The notes under the pieces were generated by a model, which worked only from the letters and a program-made list of their open reading frames with translations, ran no database searches and had not been told where the DNA came from. The position numbers and the translations under genes are program-made. From a virus: DNA of 22,899 nt. The DNA is taken from IMG/VR virus record IMGVR_UViG_3300037245_000414, positions 1-22,899 of that record; one strand, written 5' to 3'. Positions within the stretch are counted from its first letter, which is position 1; the number at the start of each line of letters is the position of its first letter. Positions 1 to 6,167 of the stretch are shown in pieces.

Positions 1-1
1 A

Positions 2-400
2 CAGACCGAGAAGATCGACCGTGAGATCTTGGCACAGCGGGATGAGATGCGAGAGCAGAAAGCCAACGAAGATCTGAAGGATGCTCTGAATGAGTGGCAG
101 GAGATCGTAGCGGAGGAAGGCCCTGAAGTCTACGGGCGAGGTCCCCTTCAGGGTGCCCGAGTCACAATGGGTGTGGCTGACGACACGGTGAACTCGCCGG
201 CTCACTACAACACCTATGGCGTGGAGTGTATCGACGCCATCAAGCTCGCCGTAGGTGAGGACGGCTTCCGTGGCTACTGTCACGGCAACGCTCTCAAGTA
301 CCTGTGGCGTGCAAACTACAAGGCCGATGCTACTGAGGACCTGAAGAAGGCAGCATGGTACTCACGCATGGCGACAGGAGATGATCCCCGTGACGAGTAA
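2..400 (+). CDS. DUF3310 domain protein (T7 gp1.7-like), 5' end outside window
   Basis: The reading frame is open to the left edge, so the gene is partial or starts at the TTG at 29. The N-terminal part is a charged helix rich in Glu, Lys and Gln. From about base 190 it carries the DUF3310 pattern: PAHY near the start, then VECIDAI, a gnALKYLWR-type helix (GNALKYLWR), and a closing DLKKAAWYSRM. DUF3310 is common in early and middle regions of T7-like phages and is often annotated as a nucleotide kinase by analogy with T7 gp1.7. I see no Walker A motif, so kinase activity is unproven here. The gene overlaps the start of the next ORF by up to 20 bases, which suggests coupled translation. The family call is fairly sure; the function is not. 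Confidence 0.8.
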   Translation, partial: QTEKIDREILAQRDEMREQKANEDLKDALNEWQEIVAEEGPEVYGRGPLQGARVTMGVADDTVNSPAHYNTYGVECIDAIKLAVGEDGFRGYCHGNALKYLWRANYKADATEDLKKAAWYSRMATGDDPRDE

Positions 401-983
401 TGGAAACGGTATGACCCCGGAAGAGATGTCGCTCATCAAGCTGAGCCTCATGTACGACCGCGGGCTCGATCTGGATAGCCGTGCTCTCTACATCTTTGAT
501 GGGATTGACGAGAATATGTCTGAGAGTATTGTGATGGGTCTGAACTATCTGTCTCGCACAGACGGTCCGATCACCATGCTCATCAACAGCCAAGGTGGCT
601 CGGTGTCAGATATGTTTGCCATCTATGATACGATGCAGGCTTGTCAGAATGAGATCACGACTATCGGGATAGGTGAGGTCTGCTCCGCTGCGGCTCTGCT
701 GCTGGTGGGTGGCGACTACCGCCTCGTGTCCCGCAACTGTCTCTTCATGGCTCACCAAGTACAGGGCGGGTACAACGTGGACGAGTCCCTCAACACAGCC
801 GAGGTGCAGCTCGCTGCGGTCAGGGTATGTTGGGACCGCTGGGCAAAGTGCATGGCAGAGCACACCGCGCTGTCCGAAGCCTACTGGAAGAACGAGCTGC
901 CGGCCAAGGTGGGTGAGCTGTGGCTCCCAGCAGAGAAGATGATCCTGAAGAAGAACCGGATAGCTGACGCTATCTGGGAATAG
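381..983 (+). CDS. ClpP-like (S14 family) serine protease homologue
   Basis: The 200-residue protein has the ClpP/crotonase fold signature. INSQGGSV at residues 68-75 matches the oxyanion-hole segment, IGEVCSAAALLL places the nucleophile at Ser102, and FMAHQVQGG places His125. The third ClpP catalytic residue should lie about 49 residues after the His, near 174, but no Asp occurs between D152 and D196. The triad may therefore be incomplete or rebuilt with a nearby Glu. The start is uncertain: ATG at 381 sits directly against an AGGAG at 376-380, whereas the in-frame GTG at 390 has normal 9-base spacing from it. ATG at 411 is another option. In other phages ClpP-like proteins act as prohead proteases, but T7-type capsids are not normally cleaved, and this gene lies ahead of the structural operon. 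A role in altering host proteolysis is possible but inferred. Confidence 0.85.
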   Translation: MIPVTSNGNGMTPEEMSLIKLSLMYDRGLDLDSRALYIFDGIDENMSESIVMGLNYLSRTDGPITMLINSQGGSVSDMFAIYDTMQACQNEITTIGIGEVCSAAALLLVGGDYRLVSRNCLFMAHQVQGGYNVDESLNTAEVQLAAVRVCWDRWAKCMAEHTALSEAYWKNELPAKVGELWLPAEKMILKKNRIADAIWE

Positions 984-1029
984 AACCAGCGAGTAGAGGC
1001 TTTCCTCCCCTTGAGCCTCCTCGCACCGG

Positions 1030-1069
1030 CCCTCAGACAGGTTGCCTCCCTCCTGTCTGGGGGTTTTTT
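1030..1069 (+). terminator. Intrinsic terminator after the ClpP-like gene
   Basis: CCCTCAGACAGG (1030-1041) pairs with CCTGTCTGGGGG (1052-1063), leaving one interior mismatch in a stem of about 12 pairs with a 10-base loop. It is followed at once by six T residues (1064-1069). This is a textbook rho-independent terminator. It separates the early/middle genes from the structural operon. Confidence 0.93.
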
Positions 1070-1091
1070 GTCGATTCCTGTGAGATGCAAC

Positions 1092-1105
1092 CTCATGGCG
1101 TTAGA
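1092..1105 (+). repeat. Direct repeat copy 1, CTCATGGCGTTAGA
   Basis: The sequence CTCATGGCGTTAGA recurs at 1240-1253 with one change (A to G at the fourth base). Both copies are followed 5-7 bases later by TGCC. They lie in the untranslated spacer before the structural operon, so a protein-coding explanation is unlikely. They could be binding sites for a phage polymerase or a regulator; that is inference. Confidence 0.55.
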
Positions 1106-1239
1106 GCAGGTGCCCGCTGTAACGGCAGGAAACCGCATCCACAATTGGCCTGTGCTGCACGATCTTTTGGAATAGGTAGTAGAGTGAGGGGCAATATCAC
1201 CCCTGTTTACAGCGCAGTTCTGGGCCGCTGTAGCGCACG

Positions 1240-1253
1240 CTCGTGGCGTTAGA
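1240..1253 (+). repeat. Direct repeat copy 2, CTCGTGGCGTTAGA
   Basis: This is the second copy of the 14-base spacer motif, 13 of 14 bases identical to 1092-1105. It lies about 70 bases before the start codon of the first structural gene. The companion motif CCGCTGTARCG sits just upstream of this copy but downstream of copy 1, so the two motifs are arranged in opposite order. Confidence 0.55.
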
Positions 1254-1324
1254 AAGATACTGCCGGGGTAAGAAGAAGAAGCGGTTTTCCCGAAGTACAA
1301 ATCTAACACATAAAGGAGTAGCTT

Positions 1325-1579
1325 ATGTGCGGAGGTATGCCTAAACAGCAACCCCAGAAGCGCGATCTTCCGCCCCCGGCTCCGCCCGTTGAGCTGATTC
1401 TCGATGAGAAGGATGCTCAGGCGATGGCGGCACGGCGTGGCAAGAAGCAGAAACGAGCTGGACGCTCCGCTCTCGTGACCCCCGGCCTGAACATCAGCGC
1501 AACAATTTCACCAGCAGGCGGCGGGACAGGCGCAGGTGCAGGCGTCAGTATTGGCCGCTCTATCCGGCGCACTAGGTAG
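1325..1579 (+). CDS. Small virion-associated MCGG protein (T7 gp6.7/gp7.3-like position)
   Basis: This 84-residue protein sits directly upstream of the portal gene and has AAAGGAG six bases before its ATG. It begins MCGG. Next come a proline-rich stretch (about residues 14-23) and a basic patch (RRGKKQKRAGR), and it ends in a Gly/Ala-rich tail with SIGRSIRR. T7 has small ejected or head-tail assembly proteins (gp6.7, gp7.3) immediately before its portal. As I recall them, gp6.7 also starts with Met-Cys and both are basic with Gly/Ser-rich ends. I infer a comparable minor virion protein. A second MCGG protein is encoded at 19197-19424. Sequence identity to named families is too low to claim homology by eye. 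Confidence 0.7.
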   Translation: MCGGMPKQQPQKRDLPPPAPPVELILDEKDAQAMAARRGKKQKRAGRSALVTPGLNISATISPAGGGTGAGAGVSIGRSIRRTR

Positions 1580-1595
1580 CCAGAGGAGTTAGCAC

Positions 1596-3239
1596 ATGAA
1601 GAATGAAGGCGAAGTCAAAGCTGCGTATGACAGGATGACCGAGAACCGACAGTGGTACCTCACCGAAGGTAAGGAATCCGCTCAGCTCACCATCCCCTCG
1701 ATTATGGCGTCGGACCAAGACGCTTCAAACATCGCTACGCTGACCTCACCCGCAACCCTTCCAAAGCCTTGGCAATCCATTGGCGCGAAGGGTGTACGGA
1801 ATCTTGCCTCCAAGCTGGGGTTGACGCTATTTCCCCCGACTGGTTCCTTCATGAGGTATCAGCTCCACCCCCAGTTCAAACGAGAGCTGGACAACGAAGA
1901 GCGAGATGACCAACGCACTGAGATTGAGCGCGCGCTGGCCATCCGTGAGCAGGTCATCATGGACGACGTTGAGGCAAACAACGTCCGCACCAAGGCTGAC
2001 CAAGTGCTTCGACTTCTGATCGTAACAGGTAACGCCCTCGTCTACCTGCCGCCCGAAGGCGGGATGCGAGTCTTCCCCCTCAATCATTATGTGGTCCGCC
2101 GTGACTTTACCGGCAACGTAGTCGAGATCATCTACCTTGAGATGCTCGACAAGGCCACCCTTCCTGCAAACATCAAACAAACCCTCATCGACAACGGTGC
2201 CGAAGCAATCGACGGCGTACTGGAAACAGACGACGCGAAGAAGAGCAAGGCTGTGTCGGTGTACACTCGCCTCCGCCTCGAAGGTAAGAAGTTTATGATT
2301 ACGCAGGAGGCTGATGGGTTTGAGGTTGACTTGGCCGGCAAGACATCGGTCGCCAAGAACAAGATGCCCTTCCTAGCACTCCGCTTTGTCACCATTGACG
2401 GTGAAGATTATGGCCGCGGCTATGTCGAAGAGTATCGCGGAGACCTGAAGTCCCTTGAAGAACTACGTAAAGCTATCGTGATCGCCTCGTTGAACGCAGC
2501 GAAGCTGACCCCACTGGTAGCCCCCGGCGCAGTGGTGACCCCGAAGAAGTTGATGGAGGCTGAGAACGGACGCCCCATCTTCGGACGCGAGGGTGACATT
2601 CACATGCTCCAGCAGAACAAGCACGCTGACATGACTGTGGCGATGAACACTAGCGCCCAACTCCAGAACGATCTGTCCTCGGCCTTCCTTCTCAACTCAT
2701 CCTTCCAACGTCAGGCTGAGCGGGTGACTGCCGAAGAGATCCGACGTATGGCTGAGGAGCTTGAGGATGCGCTTGGCGGCGTGTACTCCGTGCTGTCGCA
2801 GGAGCTTCAGCTCCCACTGGCGATTCGCACAGAGGATCGACTTATCAAAGAGGGTGCGCTCGTAGAGCTGGAGCCCAAGGATGCGATCAAACCTATTGTC
2901 GTGACAGGGCTGGCCGCTATCGGCAGAGGCCATGAGTTCAACCGCAACCGAGAGCTGTTCGCTTTCCTTGCGCAAGAGATCATGCCCCTCGTACCTGAGA
3001 TTGGGCAGTACCTTATCCCGAGAAATATTCTTGAGCGCGGGGCCATTGGCCTTGGCGTTCCGATTGATGGACTCGTCAAGACTGATGAGCAAATCCAGCA
3101 AGAGCTGGCTGACGCACAGCAGGCCGAGATGCAGAAGTCAATGATTGATGGCGCGGCACCTCACATTGGTGAGATGGCAACGCAAGAAATGGGCGGTCAA
3201 GTATTGGCCGCAGCAGATGAAGAAACACCCGAGGCATAG
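1596..3239 (+). CDS. Portal protein (head-tail connector, T7 gp8-like)
   Basis: The 547-residue protein is close to the length of T7 gp8. The N-terminal part has the family segment PWQSIGAKGVRNLASKLGLTLF, shown here split as PWQSIGAKGVRN and LASKLGLTLF (about residues 58-79), followed by FPPTGSFMRYQL. A central helical region includes ERVTAEEIRRMAEELEDALG, the conserved helix after the crown in T7-type portals. The C-terminus is rich in Gln, Ala and Glu. A dodecamer of this protein forms the vertex through which DNA enters and leaves, and it nucleates scaffold-capsid assembly. GAGGAG lies seven bases before the ATG. It is followed by an unknown small gene and then the scaffold, the expected order. 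Confidence 0.97.
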   Translation: MKNEGEVKAAYDRMTENRQWYLTEGKESAQLTIPSIMASDQDASNIATLTSPATLPKPWQSIGAKGVRNLASKLGLTLFPPTGSFMRYQLHPQFKRELDNEERDDQRTEIERALAIREQVIMDDVEANNVRTKADQVLRLLIVTGNALVYLPPEGGMRVFPLNHYVVRRDFTGNVVEIIYLEMLDKATLPANIKQTLIDNGAEAIDGVLETDDAKKSKAVSVYTRLRLEGKKFMITQEADGFEVDLAGKTSVAKNKMPFLALRFVTIDGEDYGRGYVEEYRGDLKSLEELRKAIVIASLNAAKLTPLVAPGAVVTPKKLMEAENGRPIFGREGDIHMLQQNKHADMTVAMNTSAQLQNDLSSAFLLNSSFQRQAERVTAEEIRRMAEELEDALGGVYSVLSQELQLPLAIRTEDRLIKEGALVELEPKDAIKPIVVTGLAAIGRGHEFNRNRELFAFLAQEIMPLVPEIGQYLIPRNILERGAIGLGVPIDGLVKTDEQIQQELADAQQAEMQKSMIDGAAPHIGEMATQEMGGQVLAAADEETPEA

Positions 3240-3281
3240 AGCAGCGGGTGAAACCAAGAAGCATAGAGGAGATTCATCAAG

Positions 3282-3632
3282 ATGGGCAGAACTAAACAGA
3301 ATGAATCCGATACGAGCGGCAGCACGCTTGCTGACGATACGGGCGTTGACCCGGAAAAGGAAACTGTAGAGGCTACGGATGTGAAAGTCACACCCAAAGC
3401 AAAGGCTAAGCGTACTCGTCTGTTTCGCGGACAGGATTGTGAGATTATCAAGACGACTAAAAACACCTCAACAGGTGCCGTTTACGACCTCATTCTTTAC
3501 AAGCGCAACGTTACGAACCGCCGAACTGGCGAGGCGAAGGATGTGTTTGTAGGCCACAAACTCAGGCGCGAAGGTACTGGCGTAGTGTCAGCGAACCGCG
3601 AAATTGAGATTGAGCAAGAAGTAGAGGAGTAG
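3282..3632 (+). CDS. Hypothetical protein between portal and scaffold
   Basis: I do not recognise this 116-residue protein. The first 45 residues are polar and probably disordered (Asp, Glu, Thr, then a KAKAKRTR basic stretch). The remainder alternates charged and hydrophobic residues (CEIIKTT, YDLILYKRNV, KDVFVGHKL) in a way that suggests a small beta-sheet domain. It ends in an acidic tail. The ribosome binding site GAGGAG is 10 bases before the ATG. The stop codon lies two bases before the scaffold start. Its position suggests a head assembly or decoration role, which is inference only. Confidence 0.75.
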   Translation: MGRTKQNESDTSGSTLADDTGVDPEKETVEATDVKVTPKAKAKRTRLFRGQDCEIIKTTKNTSTGAVYDLILYKRNVTNRRTGEAKDVFVGHKLRREGTGVVSANREIEIEQEVEE

Positions 3633-3634
3633 AC

Positions 3635-4504
3635 ATGGGCGAAGAAAAGACCGACCTTGGTGGACACGAAAACATAGTCTTCCAAGTAGAGGCTGAGGAT
3701 GCACTCGCCGCAAAAGAGTCAGGAAACTATGACCTTGGCGAGGGCACGAAAGAAACTACACCCGAAGAGAAGGCTCCCGAAACGGAGTCAATGTCAATCA
3801 TCTCTGACGTAGACCCCGGAGACCCTAAGGCTGAGACCGAAGAAGAAGAAGAAGTCAAAGCTGAAGACACAACGGAAGACACGGACGAGGAAGCAAAGAC
3901 AGACGAGGAAGCAAAGACAGACGAGGACGAGAAGCCGAAGGAAACTGAGGCCACACCGTTCGATGCTGATTATGACAAGTGGACGCAAGAGTTCATGACT
4001 GACGGCGAACTCAGTGATGAGAGCCGTGAGGAAGTTCTGTCCTCAATCTTTGCAAAGGGTGTACCCGAAGAGTTGAAGTCCCAACTGGTAGAAGCATATG
4101 AAGCCGGTTTGACCTCGCTCAAAGCATCCGCAACAAAGGATGCGTTTGACATAGTTGGTGGAGTCGAGAAGTACCAGAATATGCTGGGCTGGGCTCAAGA
4201 GAATCTAACCGAAGGTGAAGTTCTTGCTTTCGATGGTGATGTTCTCGGCACCAATGTTGACAGACGTAACACAGCCATCAAAGGTCTGCACGCCCGTATG
4301 CAACAGGCCCTTGGTTCAGAGCCGAACTTTGAACCGAACTTGGCGCACGATGGATCTAAAGCTGGCGGCGAACCGATTATCAGTTCGCGACAAGAGCTAG
4401 CGGTGATCCAGGGGACCGACGCTTACAAGAAAGACCCGGCGGTCCGCGCAAAAGTCGCGCGTCAACTACAACAATCAATGGCTACAGGCAAATATCTTGC
4501 TTGA
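3635..4504 (+). CDS. Scaffolding (capsid assembly) protein, T7 gp9-like
   Basis: The 289-residue protein lies immediately before the major capsid gene, as gene 9 does in T7. The first 110 residues are very acidic, with runs of Glu and a DEEAKT repeat. The middle (about 115-220) is predicted helical. The C-terminal segment, from SSRQELAVIQ through a short DAYKKDPAVRAKVARQL helix, resembles the end of T7 gp9, where a similar serine-arginine-glutamate motif leads into the capsid-binding helix. Scaffold is incorporated into the prohead and lost during packaging. The start is supported by GAGGAG five bases upstream of ATG. Confidence 0.9.
   Translation: MGEEKTDLGGHENIVFQVEAEDALAAKESGNYDLGEGTKETTPEEKAPETESMSIISDVDPGDPKAETEEEEEVKAEDTTEDTDEEAKTDEEAKTDEDEKPKETEATPFDADYDKWTQEFMTDGELSDESREEVLSSIFAKGVPEELKSQLVEAYEAGLTSLKASATKDAFDIVGGVEKYQNMLGWAQENLTEGEVLAFDGDVLGTNVDRRNTAIKGLHARMQQALGSEPNFEPNLAHDGSKAGGEPIISSRQELAVIQGTDAYKKDPAVRAKVARQLQQSMATGKYLA
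3884..3927 (+). repeat. 18-base tandem repeat inside the scaffold gene
   Basis: GACGAGGAAGCAAAGACA occurs at 3884-3901 and again, identically, at 3902-3919, followed by a partial third unit at 3920-3927. It encodes DEEAKT twice in the acidic, probably unstructured, N-terminal part of the scaffold. Identity at the DNA level implies a recent slippage duplication. Confidence 0.9.
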
Positions 4505-4538
4505 GCCCCTTTTCCCCAACACCTTAGGAGATTAAACT

Positions 4539-5501
4539 ATGGCTTCTGCCTCAACACCGAGTCGAGTTGGTCAGTCCAACTTGACAGGAACCACGACCAC
4601 TCTGTTCCTCGAAGAATTTTCGGGAATGGTTTTGGAACGGTTCGACAAAACTCAGATTACGGATGATCGTCAGATCGTTCGCACAATCAAAAGCGGAAAG
4701 TCCGCACAGTTCCCGATTACATGGTCCACCGTTGCGGCGTATCATACGCCGGGCAACGAGATCGTAGGTCAAACGGTTGCTCACGCTGCCAAGACCATCT
4801 CGATTGAAAGCCTTCTGTACTCGGACGTATTCGTTGACGTGCTGGATGACGCGATGAATCACTACGAAGTGAAGTCGATCTACGCTCACCAAATCGGTGA
4901 GGCACTTGCGAACGCACGGGACATGAATACGTTCCGCGCTATCTTCGCAGGCGCGGCTGCTTCTCACCCCATTACCATCGCTCAGACCGAGAATGATGGC
5001 ACGCAGATTCAGTCTGCTGGCCTCTCGACTACGGCTGCTGTGGCGAAGGCTGCTGTCTATGACTCGGCGCAGACTTTGGACGAGAAGAACATCCCGACGA
5101 CCGAGCGCTACTGCGCACTTCGTCCTCTGACTTGGTACCTCCTGCTCGAAGACGGTGAGTTCATTCATCGTGACTACGACGGACAGGGATCAAAGGCTGT
5201 GGCAACCATGCCGTTCGCCGCTGACCTTCAGGTCTTGAAGACGAATAACCTCCCCATTCTGGAAGAGGATTCGACTGTACCCGCGAACGTTCCGACGGCA
5301 CTCCACGCCGACTTCCGAGAGTTGTGCGGCCTCGTGTGGCACAAGTCTGCGGTTGGAACCGTGAAGCTGCTTGACCTCGCTACTGAGATCGAGTGGGACA
5401 CCCGCCGACAAGGCACCTTGCTGATTGGCAAGTACGCCATTGGCCAGTCCTACCTCCGCACGGAAGCGTGTGTCAGCATCGAAGACACGAGCATCGTGTA
5501 G
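4539..5501 (+). CDS. Major capsid protein (T7 gp10-like, HK97 fold)
   Basis: The 320-residue protein shows the T7-type capsid pattern. LFLEEFSGMVLERF occurs near residue 22, IKSGKSAQFPI near 50 and AYHTPGNEI near 68. SIESLLYSDVFVDVLDDAM and NHYEVKS follow around 88-113, then the helix HQIGEALANARDMN. These match the N-arm, E-loop and spine-helix regions of T7 gp10A. The ATG has AGGAG upstream (4525-4529). I see no slippery sequence at the end of the gene that would produce a gp10B-like extension; the stop codon is followed within eight bases by a long hairpin. The N-terminus lacks an obvious cleavable delta domain. Confidence 0.96.
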   Translation: MASASTPSRVGQSNLTGTTTTLFLEEFSGMVLERFDKTQITDDRQIVRTIKSGKSAQFPITWSTVAAYHTPGNEIVGQTVAHAAKTISIESLLYSDVFVDVLDDAMNHYEVKSIYAHQIGEALANARDMNTFRAIFAGAAASHPITIAQTENDGTQIQSAGLSTTAAVAKAAVYDSAQTLDEKNIPTTERYCALRPLTWYLLLEDGEFIHRDYDGQGSKAVATMPFAADLQVLKTNNLPILEEDSTVPANVPTALHADFRELCGLVWHKSAVGTVKLLDLATEIEWDTRRQGTLLIGKYAIGQSYLRTEACVSIEDTSIV

Positions 5502-5508
5502 TACCCCG

Positions 5509-5562
5509 CCCCCTGAGGCAAACCGAGCGGCCCAGTATCCGCTCACCTCAGGGGGCACCTTT
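5509..5562 (+). terminator. Long hairpin after the capsid gene (T-phi-like position)
   Basis: CCCCCTGAGG (5509-5518) pairs perfectly with CCTCAGGGGG (5546-5555). Inside it, GAGCGG (5525-5530) pairs with CCGCTC (5539-5544), giving a two-tier stem. Only three T residues follow (5560-5562), so this is not a classic sigma70-type intrinsic terminator. T7 has its T-phi terminator at exactly this place, just after gene 10, where it reduces transcription of the tail genes. I infer a partial terminator or an mRNA-stabilising or processing stem. Confidence 0.75.
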
Positions 5563-5585
5563 CCCCCTACCCGTGAGGACCCCCT

Positions 5586-6167
5586 ATGGCAATCCCTACC
5601 CAGACCACAGAGCTGTCAGCAGTCAACCTCATGCTGGCTTCCATCGGTGAGCGTCCTATCGTCAACTTGGATGACAACCAACGCGCTGATGTAATGCGTG
5701 CTTTGTCCACGTTGAATGAGACCAACGTCCTCGTGCAGTCCCGCGGCTGGTGGTTCAATGAAGAGCATGACCTAGTTCACGCCCCCAACGATGACGGCGA
5801 GTACATCCTTACCGACGACGTTATCAAGGTAGATCCCTCTGACGCCTCTGTTGACAACTTTGTGAAGCGCGGTAAGAAGCTCTACAATACCACGACTTGG
5901 ACCACGACAGGCCACTCCACTCCTCTCGCACTGGATCTCGTGAGACTACTCCCCTTTGATGATCTTCCTGAAACCGCGAAGATCTACATTGCCCGCAGAG
6001 CCGGCGTTATTTATCAGACCCGCTCCGTAGGCTCCCCTACCTTGTTTGAGTTCACCAGCCGTGACGCCCAAGAGGCATACGGTACGCTTCAGGAGGAAGA
6101 GCTTGAGCACGTAGACACCAACCTCACCCACTCACCCGGTATCTTCGATGCTGTTTGGAGGCGGTAA
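5586..6167 (+). CDS. Tail tubular protein A (T7 gp11-like gatekeeper)
   Basis: The 193-residue protein is almost the length of T7 gp11. Its N-terminus (TELSAVNLMLASIGERPIV) and the segment VLVQSRGWWFNEE are typical of the family, as is the C-terminal PETAKIYIARRAGVIYQ helix. Twelve copies form the ring joining the portal to the nozzle. The ATG follows a GAGGA-type site. The stop codon overlaps the ATG of tail tubular B by one base (6165-6169), so the two are probably translated together. Confidence 0.95.
   Translation: MAIPTQTTELSAVNLMLASIGERPIVNLDDNQRADVMRALSTLNETNVLVQSRGWWFNEEHDLVHAPNDDGEYILTDDVIKVDPSDASVDNFVKRGKKLYNTTTWTTTGHSTPLALDLVRLLPFDDLPETAKIYIARRAGVIYQTRSVGSPTLFEFTSRDAQEAYGTLQEEELEHVDTNLTHSPGIFDAVWRR

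Larger units (their letters stand above)
1070..1324 (+). promoter_or_regulatory. Non-coding structured leader upstream of the structural operon
   Basis: No credible gene occurs here on either strand. The stretch contains several hairpin candidates. TGCC(C)G/CGGCA lies at 1111-1127. GTGA/TCAC (1184-1187 with 1197-1200) and AGGGG/CCCCT (1187-1191 with 1200-1204) are mutually exclusive alternatives. A perfect 7-bp TACAGCG/CGCTGTA stem lies at 1208-1214 with 1226-1232. It also holds two copies of a 14-base motif and two of CCGCTGTARCG (1114-1124 and 1225-1235). A promoter for the late genes is expected after the terminator at 1030-1069, but I cannot match a sigma70 or canonical T7 promoter. The region ends in AAAGGAG (1312-1318), the ribosome binding site of the next gene. 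Confidence 0.5.

Noticed and set aside
1080-1145. tRNA-like cloverleaf in the spacer (D-arm-like CTC...GAG, stem TGCC/GGCA, outer GATGC/GCATC)
   Set aside because: The anticodon stem has a mismatch or bulge, position 33 would not be U, and there is no TTCGANT T-loop. It may be some other structured RNA but not a tRNA.
881-1351. 156-codon minus-strand ORF across the spacer
   Set aside because: It runs through the terminator hairpin and into both flanking genes, has low-complexity composition and no domain.
3145-3369. Plus-strand ORF overlapping the portal end and the next gene
   Set aside because: It overlaps two better-supported genes in another frame, and its composition (Arg-rich, no motif) is typical of a shadow frame.
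4445-4461. CGCGC/GCGCG hairpin near the end of the scaffold gene
   Set aside because: Only five base pairs within coding sequence, with no T-run; chance pairing in a GC-rich gene is sufficient explanation.
6155-6166. Upstream TTG start for tail tubular protein B
   Set aside because: The ribosome binding site GGAGGCGG lies inside this extension and fits the ATG at 6167 instead.
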